The position numbers and the translations under genes were made by a program. The notes beneath the pieces are model-generated. The model did no database searches and was not told where the DNA came from. It was given only the letters and a program-made list of their open reading frames with translations. A DNA stretch of 64,000 nt from assembly GCF_001276515.1 (NCBI RefSeq), contig NZ_LDVZ01000002.1, positions 99,762 through 163,761 on the forward strand. The letters run 5' to 3'. This document shows positions 1 through 8,989 of this stretch, piece by piece (position 1 is the stretch's first letter; each line of letters starts with the position of its first letter). This DNA comes from Haemophilus sp. C1. Its GTDB lineage: Bacteria; Pseudomonadota; Gammaproteobacteria; Enterobacterales; Pasteurellaceae.

Positions 1-80
1 CGTTTTACATAAGCGAAAATTGCCGCGCCAAAAACAAAAGTCAGATAAATAATTAAGGGAAGAATAATGCCGAGATTCAT
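1..80 (-). CDS. panF: Sodium/pantothenate symporter PanF, N-terminal fragment
   Basis: Only the first 26 codons are inside the window; the gene runs off the left edge. The translation begins MNLGIILPLIIYLTFVFG and continues into the first hydrophobic helix, as in PanF, an SSS-family Na+-driven pantothenate importer of the inner membrane. The ATG overlaps the TGA of yhdT in an ATGA junction, so translation is probably coupled. The order accB-accC-yhdT-panF is the same as in E. coli, which supports the call despite the short sequence. Confidence 0.85.
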   Translation of the reverse strand, partial: MNLGIILPLIIYLTFVFGAAIFAYVK

Positions 81-334
81 TTTTGATTCTCCTGATCGTT
101 AATTTCAAGAGAAATATCCTGATAAATAATTTTGACAATCCAATAACCAATCACGATGAATAAAATTGGTAAGTAAATACAAGAGAGTTCGAACCAGAGG
201 GGAAAACCAATCGGCCCTTGAGTTTCTTTAGGCAAATAAGCACATAAGCACCAACCTATAACATATAAAATAGATAGGCCTAATGCCCAACTAGCCTCCT
301 TGGCAGCTTGTTGATAACGTTGTTTTAATGTCAT
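77..334 (-). CDS. yhdT: YhdT family small membrane protein (DUF997)
   Basis: 85 residues with two hydrophobic helices (about residues 15-35 and 45-70) and a charged C-terminus ending in NDQENQK. The length, the topology and the position between accC and panF match YhdT, an inner-membrane protein of unknown function. AAGGA lies just upstream of the ATG. The stop overlaps the panF start (ATGA). An accessory role for PanF is often guessed from this conserved linkage, but nothing in the sequence proves it. Confidence 0.85.
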   Translation of the reverse strand: MTLKQRYQQAAKEASWALGLSILYVIGWCLCAYLPKETQGPIGFPLWFELSCIYLPILFIVIGYWIVKIIYQDISLEINDQENQK

Positions 335-383
335 GTTTCTTCCTTAAAATTTTTATAAGTGAAAGTATATTTTTGAATGGTAT

Positions 384-410
384 AAGGGGCGTATATTTCA
401 TACGCCCCTT
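384..410. other. Perfect inverted repeat between accC and yhdT
   Basis: AAGGGGCGTA pairs with TACGCCCCTT across a short loop (11-bp arms counting one more A-T pair). Neither side has a run of T, so it is not a clear intrinsic terminator. It lies about 50 bp upstream of yhdT on the minus strand, so it could be an operator or an mRNA leader structure. Confidence 0.4.
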
Positions 411-500
411 GTGTTTGCTAATCTTACAACTTTTTTGAATAATTCAAAATGTTTTGCTGATTCTAGTGTTTATTATTAAATAAGTTTTAGGAACATGTGA

Positions 501-526
501 AAATGGCTAACATCTGTTAGCCATTT
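501..526 (-). terminator. Intrinsic terminator of accC
   Basis: AAATGGCTAA and TTAGCCATTT form a perfect 10-bp stem with a 6-nt loop, starting about 10 bases after the accC stop. On the minus strand the stem runs straight into TTTTC. This suggests that accBC ends here and that yhdT-panF has its own promoter or depends on readthrough. Confidence 0.7.
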
Positions 527-535
527 AAAATTTAA

Positions 536-1882
536 TTATTCATGCATACCTAATTTTTTCTCCAAATAGTGGATGTTTGTTCCACCTTTTTGGAAATTTT
601 CATCTTCAAGAATTAATTCATGAAGTGGGATATTGGTCTTGATACCATCAATAATTGTTTCAGATAATGCATTTTGCATACGACGGATTGCAACTTCACG
701 TGTATCACCATAAGTGATAAGTTTTGCGATCATAGAGTCGTAATGTGGAGGTACCGTATAGCCACCATAAACATGAGAATCCCAACGAACACCCAAACCG
801 CCAGGTGAATGTAAGTGATTTACTTTACCCGGAGACGGTAAGAATGTTTTTGGATCTTCTGCGTTAATGCGGCATTCCATTGCATGGCCTTTAACTTTGA
901 TGTCTTCTTGTTTAAAGGAAATTGGCAAGCCTGCTGCAATGCGTAATTGCTCTTTCACTAAATCTACACCTGTAATCATTTCAGTTACAGGGTGTTCCAC
1001 TTGAATACGAGTATTCATTTCAATGAAATAGAATTCGCCATTTTCATATAAGAATTCAAACGTACCTGCTCCGCGATAGCCGATTTCTACACAAGCTTTT
1101 GCACAGCGAGAGCCGATATCGCGGCGAACTTCTTCTGTAATACCTGGAGCTGGTGCTTCTTCCACAACTTTTTGATGACGACGCTGCATTGAGCAGTCAC
1201 GTTCAGCCAAATAAACTGCATTACCGTGAGTATCTGATAACACTTGAATTTCCACGTGACGTGGATTTTCTAAGTATTTTTCCATATAGACCATATCATT
1301 ATTGAATGCAGCTTTCGCTTCTGCTTTGGTCATCGCAATAGATTCTTCTAATGCGTCTTCGCCACGAACAACACGCATACCTCGGCCGCCACCACCGCCT
1401 GATGCTTTGATGATGATTGGATAGCCAATACGTTTGGCGATTTCTTTATTTTTAGCAATATCATTACCTACAGGGCCATCAGAACCCGGTACGCAAGGCA
1501 CGCCTGCTTTTTTCATTGCTTTAATAGCTGAAACTTTATCGCCCATTAAACGGATGACATCTGCAGTAGGGCCGATGAAAGTGAAACCTGAACGTTCAAC
1601 TTGTTCAGCAAAGTCAGCATTTTCAGATAAAAACCCGTATCCTGGGTGAATTGCATCTGCGCCTGTTACTTCGGCGGCAGCAATGATAGCTGGAATATTT
1701 AAATAACTTTTTGCGGAAGGTGCTGGACCGATACAAACGGTTTCATCAGCGAGTAAAACGTGTTTTAAATCACGATCAGCGGTGGAGTGAACCGCCACTG
1801 TTTTAATACCTAATTCTTTACAAGCACGTAAAATGCGTAGTGCAATTTCACCGCGGTTAGCAATCACAACTTTTTCTAACAT
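536..1882 (-). CDS. accC: Biotin carboxylase subunit of acetyl-CoA carboxylase
   Basis: 448 residues, the normal AccC length. It carboxylates the biotin carried by AccB using ATP and bicarbonate, the first half-reaction of fatty acid synthesis. The N-terminal Rossmann-like domain starts [13 protein letters not shown]. The ATP-grasp glycine-rich loop SGGGGGRGM is at residues 161-169, and the active-site stretch [14 protein letters not shown] is near residue 290. It lies downstream of accB on the same strand, separated by about 177 bp that includes a terminator-like hairpin. Confidence 0.98.
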   Translation of the reverse strand: MLEKVVIANRGEIALRILRACKELGIKTVAVHSTADRDLKHVLLADETVCIGPAPSAKSYLNIPAIIAAAEVTGADAIHPGYGFLSENADFAEQVERSGFTFIGPTADVIRLMGDKVSAIKAMKKAGVPCVPGSDGPVGNDIAKNKEIAKRIGYPIIIKASGGGGGRGMRVVRGEDALEESIAMTKAEAKAAFNNDMVYMEKYLENPRHVEIQVLSDTHGNAVYLAERDCSMQRRHQKVVEEAPAPGITEEVRRDIGSRCAKACVEIGYRGAGTFEFLYENGEFYFIEMNTRIQVEHPVTEMITGVDLVKEQLRIAAGLPISFKQEDIKVKGHAMECRINAEDPKTFLPSPGKVNHLHSPGGLGVRWDSHVYGGYTVPPHYDSMIAKLITYGDTREVAIRRMQNALSETIIDGIKTNIPLHELILEDENFQKGGTNIHYLEKKLGMHE

Positions 1883-2023
1883 AAAAGAGTCCGTTTAGTC
1901 AGATAGACGTGAATTTTTATGTAGGTTTTTGAAATATTGTTCTCCCTACTCAAATTTGGCGTGAACAGATTTCAATTTATATTGCCTACGATAAATTCGC
2001 TCTAATTGTTTGTATATGAAATA

Positions 2024-2041
2024 GGCGGACTAAAGTCCGCC
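2024..2041 (-). terminator. Hairpin between accB and accC, possible attenuator
   Basis: GGCGGACT and AGTCCGCC form a perfect GC-rich inverted repeat around two bases. It sits 19 bp after the accB stop on the minus strand and is followed by TATTTC. It may terminate part of the accB transcripts or protect a processed accB 3' end, which would make more AccB than AccC. This is inferred from sequence only. Confidence 0.45.
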
Positions 2042-2059
2042 CGACGAAAATATTGGAAA

Positions 2060-2527
2060 TTATTCTATAACGATTAATGGTTCGTCGAATTCAACAGCGT
2101 CACCGTCGTTGATAAGAATTGCTTTTACTACGCCAGCTTTGTCTGCTTCAATGCGGTTCATCATTTTCATTGCTTCAACGATACAAAGCGCGTCGCCAAC
2201 TTTCACAGACTGACCTACTTCAACAAATGCTTTTGCTTCTGGGCTTGGACTGCGATAGAACGTTCCTACCATTGGTGAACGTACGAGATGGCCTGATAAT
2301 TCATCAGATGCAGCTGGTGCTGGTGCCGCAGCTGCTGGTGCTTGAGCTGGCGCAGCCGATGGAGTTGGTGCTACTACTGGTGCTGCAGCGTATTGAACTG
2401 CTGCTGGAGCAACTGCTGGCGCTGCACGGCTAATACGTACTGTACCTTCTTCTTCTTGCACTTCTAATTCAGTAATGCCAGATTCTTCTACTAATTCGAT
2501 TAATTTTTTGATTTTACGAATGTCCAT
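2060..2527 (-). CDS. accB: Biotin carboxyl carrier protein of acetyl-CoA carboxylase
   Basis: 155 residues. The N-terminal helical segment (1-32) is followed by an Ala/Pro-rich linker (about 35-75) and a C-terminal biotinyl domain. The biotinylation motif EAMKM places the modified lysine at K121. AccB carries biotin between AccC and the AccAD carboxyltransferase. AGGAAG precedes the ATG at good spacing. It is the first gene of the acc cluster here, with aroQ upstream across a pair of inverted uptake sequences. Confidence 0.98.
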   Translation of the reverse strand: MDIRKIKKLIELVEESGITELEVQEEEGTVRISRAAPAVAPAAVQYAAAPVVAPTPSAAPAQAPAAAAPAPAASDELSGHLVRSPMVGTFYRSPSPEAKAFVEVGQSVKVGDALCIVEAMKMMNRIEADKAGVVKAILINDGDAVEFDEPLIVIE

Positions 2528-2555
2528 ACGTTCTTCCTAAAAAGATTGAAATTTT

Positions 2556-2585
2556 AACCGCACTTTTAAACGAAAAAGTGCGGTT
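2556..2585. repeat. Inverted pair of DNA uptake sequences between aroQ and accB
   Basis: ACCGCACTT at 2557-2565 and AAGTGCGGT at 2576-2584 face each other and can form a 12-bp stem. Such inverted USS pairs commonly sit after genes in H. influenzae and can act as terminators. Here the minus-strand T-run after the stem is poor, so termination of aroQ is uncertain. Confidence 0.75.
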
Positions 2586-2679
2586 ATGAATAAACTTGTT
2601 TTTGTGTTGCAAAGATTACCTTAAATTTTGGAAATTTGCGATAAAATTCTGTGAATTTCGCCAAAAATGCTCGATTTTC

Positions 2680-3129
2680 TTATTTTTTAGTAAGGTAATC
2701 GATAGCAAATAAAAAGGCAAACTCGTAACCTTTTGCACCCAAACCGCAAATAACACCTTCAGCCACATCGCTAAAATAAGAATGATGACGAAATGGTTCA
2801 CGTTTATGCACGTTGGATAAATGAATCTCCACAAAAGGAATTGAAACGGCTAAAAGTGCATCGCGCAATGCTACACTGGTATGGGTATAAGCCGCAGGAT
2901 TGATTAAAATAAAATCGACTTGATGAAAACTTTCGTGGATCTTATTAATTAATTTTTCTTCACTATTGGTTTGAAAACATTCCACTTTTACATTGTGCTG
3001 AGTGGCTAATGTTTGTATTTTCTCTTCAATGGATGCAAGAGAAATACTGCCATAATGTTTTGGCTCGCGAGCCCCTAACATATTTAAGTTCGGGCCATTT
3101 AACAGCAAAATTCTGTGTGTTTGCGACAT
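2680..3129 (-). CDS. aroQ: Type II 3-dehydroquinate dehydratase
   Basis: 149 residues, the usual size of the small type II enzyme. It dehydrates 3-dehydroquinate to 3-dehydroshikimate in the shikimate pathway. Signature segments are [15 protein letters not shown] (9-23) with catalytic Tyr27, [11 protein letters not shown] (75-85), and EIHLSN with His103. AAGGA precedes the ATG. It lies between menC and accB on the same strand; the link with menaquinone synthesis is reasonable because chorismate comes from this pathway. Confidence 0.97.
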   Translation of the reverse strand: MSQTHRILLLNGPNLNMLGAREPKHYGSISLASIEEKIQTLATQHNVKVECFQTNSEEKLINKIHESFHQVDFILINPAAYTHTSVALRDALLAVSIPFVEIHLSNVHKREPFRHHSYFSDVAEGVICGLGAKGYEFAFLFAIDYLTKK

Positions 3130-3185
3130 TTTTAATCCTTTTTGTGTGGTGCATTATACTGGTTTTTCGATTTTTGGTGGTCGAA

Positions 3186-4175
3186 TCAGATAATTTTAGT
3201 GATAAATTCAGATTCTAAATCCACAATAGGTAAATTAGAAGCAGGCCAAGCACGTAGTACTTGATATTCCATCAACTCTAACGTGTCTAAGCCTGGCGTT
3301 ACATTCGGGGTGTATTGTTGTGCGATTCGCGCAAGTTGAGAAAGCCCTAAACTGCTTTCGATACTTGAACTAATAACCGCTTTTAGACCTAACGAATGTG
3401 CTTGATTAATGAGCTCAGCACAACGTTGGATTGAACCAATTAAAGTGGGTTTGATTACGACAGCCGATAAGTGCGGTTCTTTTTCTAGGCAAAAATTAGG
3501 CTCTCGCACGGATTCATCCCATGCAATTGCGATGTCGGTTTGAGCTGCAAATTCACGACTGAGTTCTTGAGTTTTACAAGGTTCTTCTAAAAATTGAATA
3601 CGTTTTCTATGTTGCTGTTTGACTTTAGCGGCAAATTGTAACGCTTTTTCTAACGACCAATGACGGTTTGCATCTAGTCGTAATTGTAAATCGGGAATGG
3701 CTTCTAAAAACATATCGGCAATTAATCCATCGCGATTGGCTTCGTATATTCCCACTTTCATCTTTGCCACTTTTTCGCCTTTAATGCTCGCAAGTTTAGC
3801 GTACAGTTCATCTGGATCGCCATAACAAAGTGGTGCCGTATGATAATTGCCTTCAGCTTGTAAATAACCTTTCATTTCATCCATTGAGCAACTGATACCA
3901 AAAGCAACGGAGGGATAGGTGCCATCTAATGGGACGCGAGGTGCGTCACAGCTTGCATTGCACCATGTCGTTAGCCATTCAATTGCTTGTTCTTGAGCTT
4001 GGTCTAGGGTTTCTTCGCTAAAACCAGGTAGCGGGGCGATTTCTCCCCAGCCGTCTCTGCTGCAACTCACTCTTACGATTAAGCCTTCACGGCGTTTTAA
4101 AAAACGATCACGCAGAATAAGTTGGCTATCAACGGGGATGGAATAACGGTAAAGATTAAATGATTTTTCAGCCAT
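3186..4175 (-). CDS. menC: o-Succinylbenzoate synthase
   Basis: 329 residues from the chosen start. An enolase-superfamily enzyme that dehydrates SHCHC to o-succinylbenzoate in menaquinone synthesis. The catalytic KxK is at K138/K140 (AKMKVG). Metal ligands are D168 (LRLDAN), E197 or E198 (FLEEPC) and D220 (AWDES), and K242 lies in VVIKPT. The reading frame stays open 18 codons further upstream, but GGGAG at proper spacing in front of MAEKSF and similarity to other MenC proteins favour 4175. It follows menB across a pair of inverted uptake sequences. Confidence 0.95.
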   Translation of the reverse strand: MAEKSFNLYRYSIPVDSQLILRDRFLKRREGLIVRVSCSRDGWGEIAPLPGFSEETLDQAQEQAIEWLTTWCNASCDAPRVPLDGTYPSVAFGISCSMDEMKGYLQAEGNYHTAPLCYGDPDELYAKLASIKGEKVAKMKVGIYEANRDGLIADMFLEAIPDLQLRLDANRHWSLEKALQFAAKVKQQHRKRIQFLEEPCKTQELSREFAAQTDIAIAWDESVREPNFCLEKEPHLSAVVIKPTLIGSIQRCAELINQAHSLGLKAVISSSIESSLGLSQLARIAQQYTPNVTPGLDTLELMEYQVLRAWPASNLPIVDLESEFITKII

Positions 4176-4192
4176 GCTTGCTCCCAATACAA

Positions 4193-4231
4193 AAGTGCGG
4201 TCAAAATTCATGAAGATTTTTAACCGCACTT
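4193..4231. repeat. Inverted pair of DNA uptake sequences between menB and menC
   Basis: AAGTGCGGT at 4193-4201 and ACCGCACTT at 4223-4231 are inverted with a loop of about 21 bases. The left copy lies just upstream of the menC ribosome binding site. It could form a weak hairpin between the two men genes. Confidence 0.7.
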
Positions 4232-4243
4232 TAGAACGATAAT

Positions 4244-5101
4244 TTAAGGGTTACGTCTGAATTTACTGAAGTCTGGGGCGCGTTTTTCGTTAAACGCATT
4301 GCGACCTTCTTGACCCTCTTCAGTCATGTAGAACAACATTGTTGCGTTACCCGCTAATTCTTGAAGACCTGCTTGGCCATCACAGTCAGCATTTAATGCC
4401 GCTTTCAAACAACGAATCGCGATTGGGCTATTGCGTAACATTTCACGACACCAACGCACGGTTTCTTTTTCAAGATCAGCGTAAGGCACAACAGTATTGA
4501 CTAAACCCATGTCTAATGCTTCTTGTGCATTATATTGACGGCATAAGAACCAAATTTCACGCGCTTTTTTCTGACCCACTAAACGAGCCATATAGCTTGC
4601 GCCCCAACCACCATCGAATGAACCGACCTTTGGCCCAGTTTGACCGAAAATAGCATTTTCAGCAGCAATCGTTAAATCACAAAGCATATGAAGTACGTGA
4701 CCGCCACCAATTGCATAACCTGCCACCATTGCTACAACTGGTTTTGGACAAGAACGAATATCGCGTTGGAAATCTAATACATTTAAGTGATGTACGCCGC
4801 TGTCATCTTTGTAACCGCCGTAATCGCCACGCACTTTTTGGTCTCCACCAGAACAGAATGCTTTTTCGCCTTCGCCAGTTAATACGATAACACCAATATT
4901 TTCATCGAAACGAGCATCAGAAAATGCGGTGATCATTTCTTTCACTGTTTGTGGACGGAACGCATTACGAACTTCTGGGCGGTTAATCGTGATTTTGGCA
5001 ATACCATCAGTGGATTTATGATAGCGAATGTCGCTATAGCCTTCACTATGGTCGACCCATTCAACAGGCGCATATAACACATCATCTTTTGGATTTTGCA
5101 T
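4244..5101 (-). CDS. menB: 1,4-Dihydroxy-2-naphthoyl-CoA synthase
   Basis: 285 residues, crotonase fold. It closes the naphthoquinone ring from o-succinylbenzoyl-CoA. The MenB-type stretch [15 protein letters not shown] and the oxyanion/active-site segment [17 protein letters not shown] are present. The long N-terminus with the DHSEGYSDI stretch is typical of MenB rather than other enoyl-CoA hydratases. AAAGGA precedes the ATG. Together with menC it supplies menaquinone for anaerobic respiration, including the Nrf nitrite reductase encoded further on. Confidence 0.97.
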   Translation of the reverse strand: MQNPKDDVLYAPVEWVDHSEGYSDIRYHKSTDGIAKITINRPEVRNAFRPQTVKEMITAFSDARFDENIGVIVLTGEGEKAFCSGGDQKVRGDYGGYKDDSGVHHLNVLDFQRDIRSCPKPVVAMVAGYAIGGGHVLHMLCDLTIAAENAIFGQTGPKVGSFDGGWGASYMARLVGQKKAREIWFLCRQYNAQEALDMGLVNTVVPYADLEKETVRWCREMLRNSPIAIRCLKAALNADCDGQAGLQELAGNATMLFYMTEEGQEGRNAFNEKRAPDFSKFRRNP

Positions 5102-5245
5102 GAGAATTCCTTTAATTAACGTAAAAAAGTGCGGTCATTATAGCGGAAGTTTTTCAGATCAGGAAAACTAAATTCATTTGCTACTTTATCTGTCGTGAAG
5201 ATATTGCTAGAATTTTGCGTATTCTCTCTTTTATAAGGATCAAAT

Positions 5246-5812
5246 GTGAAATTAATCGCAACCTTAGGTGTGGCAGTATTGCTGTCTGGCTGCTCAATGT
5301 TTGGTAGCTCACAATCCGCAATCCCAGGTGAATTTGCGGGGGCGGATTACCAACTTTCCGATCAAGATGCAAAACAATGGGCGATTGCAAGTAAGCAAGC
5401 AGAACAATGCGTTTACCCAAATTTAACTCGGATTTTGCAACAGCATTTTTCTAAAGAAGATAGCTATATTCACTCACAATATGTCTTTTTCTATCCGTTG
5501 GAAAAAATTATTGGCGAGCAATATGTGAAGATTATTCAAGGTGATGAAAAATCGATGAATTACGCAAGCTATCAGTTTAAAAAATTTCGTACCGAAGTAG
5601 GCAATGTTGAGCCTTTAACTGAACAGGCGTGTTTAAAATTACGTAATGAAGCGCGCGATGATTTGGCTGTCGTGAAAGGTCAATATAAAAATGGTATGGT
5701 GGAAGTGCAGAAAAATGAAGATGGCACACCAAAAAATCAAGATGGTATCGCGACGAATGAAAATAAATTCTTCTTTGATATTATCAAATGGGGATCGATG
5801 TTGTTGCTTTAG
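5246..5812 (+). CDS. Predicted lipoprotein, function unknown
   Basis: 188 residues. It begins [20 protein letters not shown], a lipoprotein signal with lipobox LSGC and the acylated cysteine at position 16, so it is probably anchored in the outer membrane. I recognise no domain in the mature part, which is polar and ends in a short hydrophobic tail (WGSMLLL). AAGGA lies upstream of the ATG. It is divergent from menB and followed by a strong shared terminator. It looks like a conserved Haemophilus protein without assigned role. Confidence 0.85.
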   Translation: MKLIATLGVAVLLSGCSMFGSSQSAIPGEFAGADYQLSDQDAKQWAIASKQAEQCVYPNLTRILQQHFSKEDSYIHSQYVFFYPLEKIIGEQYVKIIQGDEKSMNYASYQFKKFRTEVGNVEPLTEQACLKLRNEARDDLAVVKGQYKNGMVEVQKNEDGTPKNQDGIATNENKFFFDIIKWGSMLLL

Positions 5813-5832
5813 TCTGAAATTCAATGAAATAA

Positions 5833-5858
5833 AAAACCGCACTTTAAAGTGCGGTTTT
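5833..5858. terminator. Bidirectional terminator built from a USS palindrome
   Basis: Two uptake cores meet head to head, giving a perfect palindrome with 13-bp arms (AAAACCGCACTTT and its complement). On the plus strand it is followed by ATTTTTTATT and on the minus strand by TTTTTTATTTC. It therefore can end both the lipoprotein gene (plus) and rpsT (minus). Confidence 0.85.
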
Positions 5859-5883
5859 ATTTTTTATTCTTTCTAGCTAAAAA

Positions 5884-6147
5884 TTACGCTAATTTTTTGA
5901 TTTGTGCAGCTAATTTAGATTTGTGGTTTGCTGCTTTGTTAGCGTGGATTAAGCCTTTAGAAGCCATACGGTCAACAACTTTTTGCATTTCAACGAATGC
6001 TGCTTCAGCTGCTGCTTTTTCACCTGCTGCTACTTGAGCATATACTTTTTTGATGTAAGTACGCATCATAGAGCGTTGGCTTGCGTTGTGTTGGCGGCGT
6101 TTTTCAGATTGAACCGCGCGTTTTTTTGCTGACTTGATATTAGCCAA
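5884..6147 (-). CDS. rpsT: 30S ribosomal protein S20 (TTG start)
   Basis: 87 residues starting [12 protein letters not shown] after the initiator; a very basic helical protein that binds 16S rRNA. An earlier in-frame TTG two codons upstream sits only about 1-2 bases from AGGAG, while the TTG at 6147 is 7 bases away, and the resulting length equals E. coli S20. E. coli rpsT also uses UUG, where the poor start contributes to autoregulation, so the same control is likely here. Confidence 0.95.
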   Translation of the reverse strand: MANIKSAKKRAVQSEKRRQHNASQRSMMRTYIKKVYAQVAAGEKAAAEAAFVEMQKVVDRMASKGLIHANKAANHKSKLAAQIKKLA

Positions 6148-6197
6148 GGTCAAACTCCTAAAATTTCTGTTGATTGATAGACAAAATAAAGGGCGTC

Positions 6198-6226
6198 AAT
6201 ATGCCGATTTTTTATACTTTTGTCAA
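6198..6226 (-). promoter_or_regulatory. Candidate sigma-70 promoter of rpsT
   Basis: On the minus strand TTGACA (6226-6221) is followed after 17 bp by CATATT (6203-6198). The -35 is a perfect consensus match and the -10 matches four of six. It lies about 50 bp upstream of the rpsT start codon. Confidence 0.45.
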
Positions 6227-6413
6227 TGGAAAATTTGTGTTGATTTCGGTGAGACACAACCGAAAGTAAGTATCGTTATTTTTACAAGCTCTTTCAATAT
6301 GGGCTCACACAAACGATGTGCGGCGGATTTTATCAGTTTTTTTTCACGGAATATAGCGTAAAAACAAAATTTCTATACAATTAGGCAAAAATTTTAGGGT
6401 AGAGAAGAATATT

Positions 6414-7988
6414 TTGAGTAAACGACTTTTAAAATCTAGCATTGTTGTTAGTTCTATGACTTTATTATCAAGAGTGTTAGGTCTTGTGCGCGATGTGGTT
6501 ATCGCTCATCTTATTGGTGCTGGTGCCGCAGCAGACGTTTTTTTATTTGCTAATCGTATTCCAAATTTTCTTCGTCGTTTATTTGCTGAAGGGGCTTTTT
6601 CTCAGGCTTTTGTACCTGTTCTCGCAGAATATCAAAAATCTGGTGATATTAATAAAACCCGTGAATTTATTGGAAAAGTTTCTGGTACCCTTGGGGGATT
6701 GGTCAGTATTGTTACGATCCTCGCGATGGTTGGATCGCCTGTCATTGCCGCTTTATTTGGGATGGGCTGGTTCACCGATTGGATAAATGATGGCCCTGAT
6801 GCGCATAAATTTGAACAAGCCTCTCTTCTCCTTAAAATAACTTTTCCTTATTTATGGTTTGTCACTTTTGTCGCGCTTTCTGGAGCTGTGCTTAATACGA
6901 TTGGGAAATTCGGCGTGATGTCCTTTTCACCCGTGTTATTAAATATAGCGATGATTGCCACCGCACTTTTCCTTGCACCACAAATGGACAATCCAGATCT
7001 TGCACTGGCTATCGGGATTTTTCTTGGCGGATTATTACAGTTCTTATTCCAAATTCCATTTATGAAACAAGCCGGTTTACTGGTTAAACCCAAATGGGCT
7101 TGGCGAGATGAAGGCGTAACCAAAATTCGTAAATTAATGATCCCTGCTTTATTTGGTGTATCGGTAAGTCAAATTAATCTTTTGCTGGATACAGTGATTG
7201 CGAGTTTCTTAATGACGGGCTCTATTAGCTGGTTGTATTACTCCGACCGTTTACTGGAATTTCCTCTCGGTTTATTTGGCATTGCTATTTCTACCGTAAT
7301 TTTGCCAACACTTGCTCGTCACCACGTCAATCGTGAAGGCGATTCAGATAAAAGTTCGGTTGATTTTCGTAATACAATGGATTGGGGCGTGAGAATGATT
7401 TTATTACTTGGCGTTCCTACTGCCATTGGTATTGCGGTATTGGCTCAGCCAATGTTACTTACGCTCTTTATGCGTGGAAATTTCATGCTAAATGATGTTT
7501 ATGCCGCCTCTTATTCTTTATGGGCCTTTAATGCGGGTTTGCTTAGCTTTATGTTGATTAAAATCCTCGCCAATGGCTATTACGCTCGACAAGATACCAA
7601 AACGCCAGTGAAAATCGGCATTATTGCCATGGTGAGTAATATGGGCTTTAACTTATTGGCGATTCCTTTCAGCTATGTAGGATTAGCAATTGCTTCAGCA
7701 ATGTCGGCAACCCTTAACGCCTACTTACTCTATCGTGGCTTAGCTAAAGCGGATGTGTACCATTTCTCACGTAAAAGTGCGGTCTTTTTTGGAAAAGTTT
7801 TATTGGCAGCAATCGCAATGGGTGCGGCAGTTTGGTATTACGTGCCTGAAATCAACCAATGGGCGAAAATGGATTTCTTCATGCGTGTTTATTGGCTTGT
7901 TTGGTTGATTGTATTAGCCGCAATAGTTTATGGTGCAACGTTGATTTTATTAGGCGTTCAAAAGCACCATTTGCTGACAAAAAACTAA
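6414..7988 (+). CDS. murJ: Lipid II flippase MurJ (TTG start)
   Basis: 524 residues, polytopic with about 14 hydrophobic helices, MOP superfamily. It begins SKRLLKSSIVVSSMTLLSRVLG, the usual MurJ/MviN N-terminus, and contains the conserved RRLFAEGAFSQAFVPV segment near residue 55. It flips undecaprenyl-PP-MurNAc(pentapeptide)-GlcNAc across the inner membrane. The start is TTG; no ATG lies near the conserved N-terminus. It is followed closely by ribF and ileS in the same direction. Confidence 0.97.
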   Translation: MSKRLLKSSIVVSSMTLLSRVLGLVRDVVIAHLIGAGAAADVFLFANRIPNFLRRLFAEGAFSQAFVPVLAEYQKSGDINKTREFIGKVSGTLGGLVSIVTILAMVGSPVIAALFGMGWFTDWINDGPDAHKFEQASLLLKITFPYLWFVTFVALSGAVLNTIGKFGVMSFSPVLLNIAMIATALFLAPQMDNPDLALAIGIFLGGLLQFLFQIPFMKQAGLLVKPKWAWRDEGVTKIRKLMIPALFGVSVSQINLLLDTVIASFLMTGSISWLYYSDRLLEFPLGLFGIAISTVILPTLARHHVNREGDSDKSSVDFRNTMDWGVRMILLLGVPTAIGIAVLAQPMLLTLFMRGNFMLNDVYAASYSLWAFNAGLLSFMLIKILANGYYARQDTKTPVKIGIIAMVSNMGFNLLAIPFSYVGLAIASAMSATLNAYLLYRGLAKADVYHFSRKSAVFFGKVLLAAIAMGAAVWYYVPEINQWAKMDFFMRVYWLVWLIVLAAIVYGATLILLGVQKHHLLTKN

Positions 7989-8034
7989 CTTCTCGCTATA
8001 ATGCCGAAATTCTCTTATTTTCATGGATAAGGAC

Positions 8035-8961
8035 ATGCAATTAATTCGCGGGCTTCATAATGCAAATCGTGTTTTACAAGGTTGTGCGCTAACGATCGGC
8101 AATTTTGATGGCGTGCATTTAGGGCATCAAGCAGTCCTTCGCCATTTACGTCAAAAGGCTGACGAATTAAATTTACCCATGGCGGTATTGTTATTTGAAT
8201 CACAGCCACGTGAATATTTTATGAGAGAAAATGCACCAGCGCGTTTAATGCGTTTGCGTGACAAAGTTTATTATCTAGAAAAGGCTAAGGTTGATGTCGT
8301 AATTGTGGCGAAATTTGACCGCACTTTTGCTGAGCAACCAGCTGATATTTTTATTGAAGAAACGCTTGTTAATCATCTACATGTGAAATTTTTAAGTATT
8401 GGCGATGATTTTAAGTTCGGCTCAAAACGCCAAGGCAATTTTGCAATGTTGCAAGCAGCTGGTCAGCGTTTCGGTTTTGTTGTTGAAGATAACCGTAGCT
8501 TTTGTCTAGATGAACAGCGAATTAGTAGCACTGCGATTCGCGAAGCGTTGGCGAATGATGATTTACAACTTGCAGAAAATTTACTCGGTAAACCTTATCG
8601 TATTTTCGGGCGTGTGATTCATGGTAATAAGTTAGGCAGAACAATAGGATTTCCAACGGCAAATATTCGTTTGCATAGACAAGTCAATCCAATCAAAGGC
8701 GTTTATGCCGTAAAAGTGCGGTTAAAGTCAGGCGAGATTTTTAATGGCGTGGCAAATATGGGAAAACGCCCAACTATAAATGGATTAATGCAATTATTAG
8801 AAGTTCATTTATTTGATTTTTCTCAGAATATTTATGGCCAAATAGTGGAAGTGGAATTCTGCCACAAGATTAGAAACGAGATTAAATTTCCGTCTTTTGA
8901 TGATTTAAAAATGCAAATTGAGAAAGACGTAGAAACTGCGAAAGCGTTTTTTAACAGTTAA
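8035..8961 (+). CDS. ribF: Bifunctional riboflavin kinase / FAD synthetase
   Basis: 308 residues from the chosen ATG. The N-terminal FMN adenylyltransferase domain has TIGNFDGVHLGHQ, the nucleotidyltransferase HxGH signature. The C-terminal riboflavin kinase domain has GRTIGFPTANI. The start is chosen to match the MKLIRG-type N-terminus of other RibF proteins. AAGGAC abuts this ATG too closely, and an alternative ATG four codons upstream (8023) has no Shine-Dalgarno, so the start is not certain. It makes FMN and FAD. Confidence 0.94.
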   Translation: MQLIRGLHNANRVLQGCALTIGNFDGVHLGHQAVLRHLRQKADELNLPMAVLLFESQPREYFMRENAPARLMRLRDKVYYLEKAKVDVVIVAKFDRTFAEQPADIFIEETLVNHLHVKFLSIGDDFKFGSKRQGNFAMLQAAGQRFGFVVEDNRSFCLDEQRISSTAIREALANDDLQLAENLLGKPYRIFGRVIHGNKLGRTIGFPTANIRLHRQVNPIKGVYAVKVRLKSGEIFNGVANMGKRPTINGLMQLLEVHLFDFSQNIYGQIVEVEFCHKIRNEIKFPSFDDLKMQIEKDVETAKAFFNS

Positions 8962-8989
8962 TTTTAAAATGTAAAAATTGGAAAATAAA

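Noticed and set aside
2119..2433. Plus-strand Leu/Gln-rich frame opposite accB
   Set aside because: It is the complement of the Ala/Pro-rich linker codons of accB; a compositional artefact.
6240..6410. Possible small RNA or gene between rpsT and murJ
   Set aside because: Only AT-rich sequence with no stable stem plus T-run and no ORF with a Shine-Dalgarno; I see only promoter-type sequence here.
8978..8989. Longer ileS starting at TTG (four extra residues)
   Set aside because: The ATG at 8990 matches the family N-terminus and has a usable GGA upstream.
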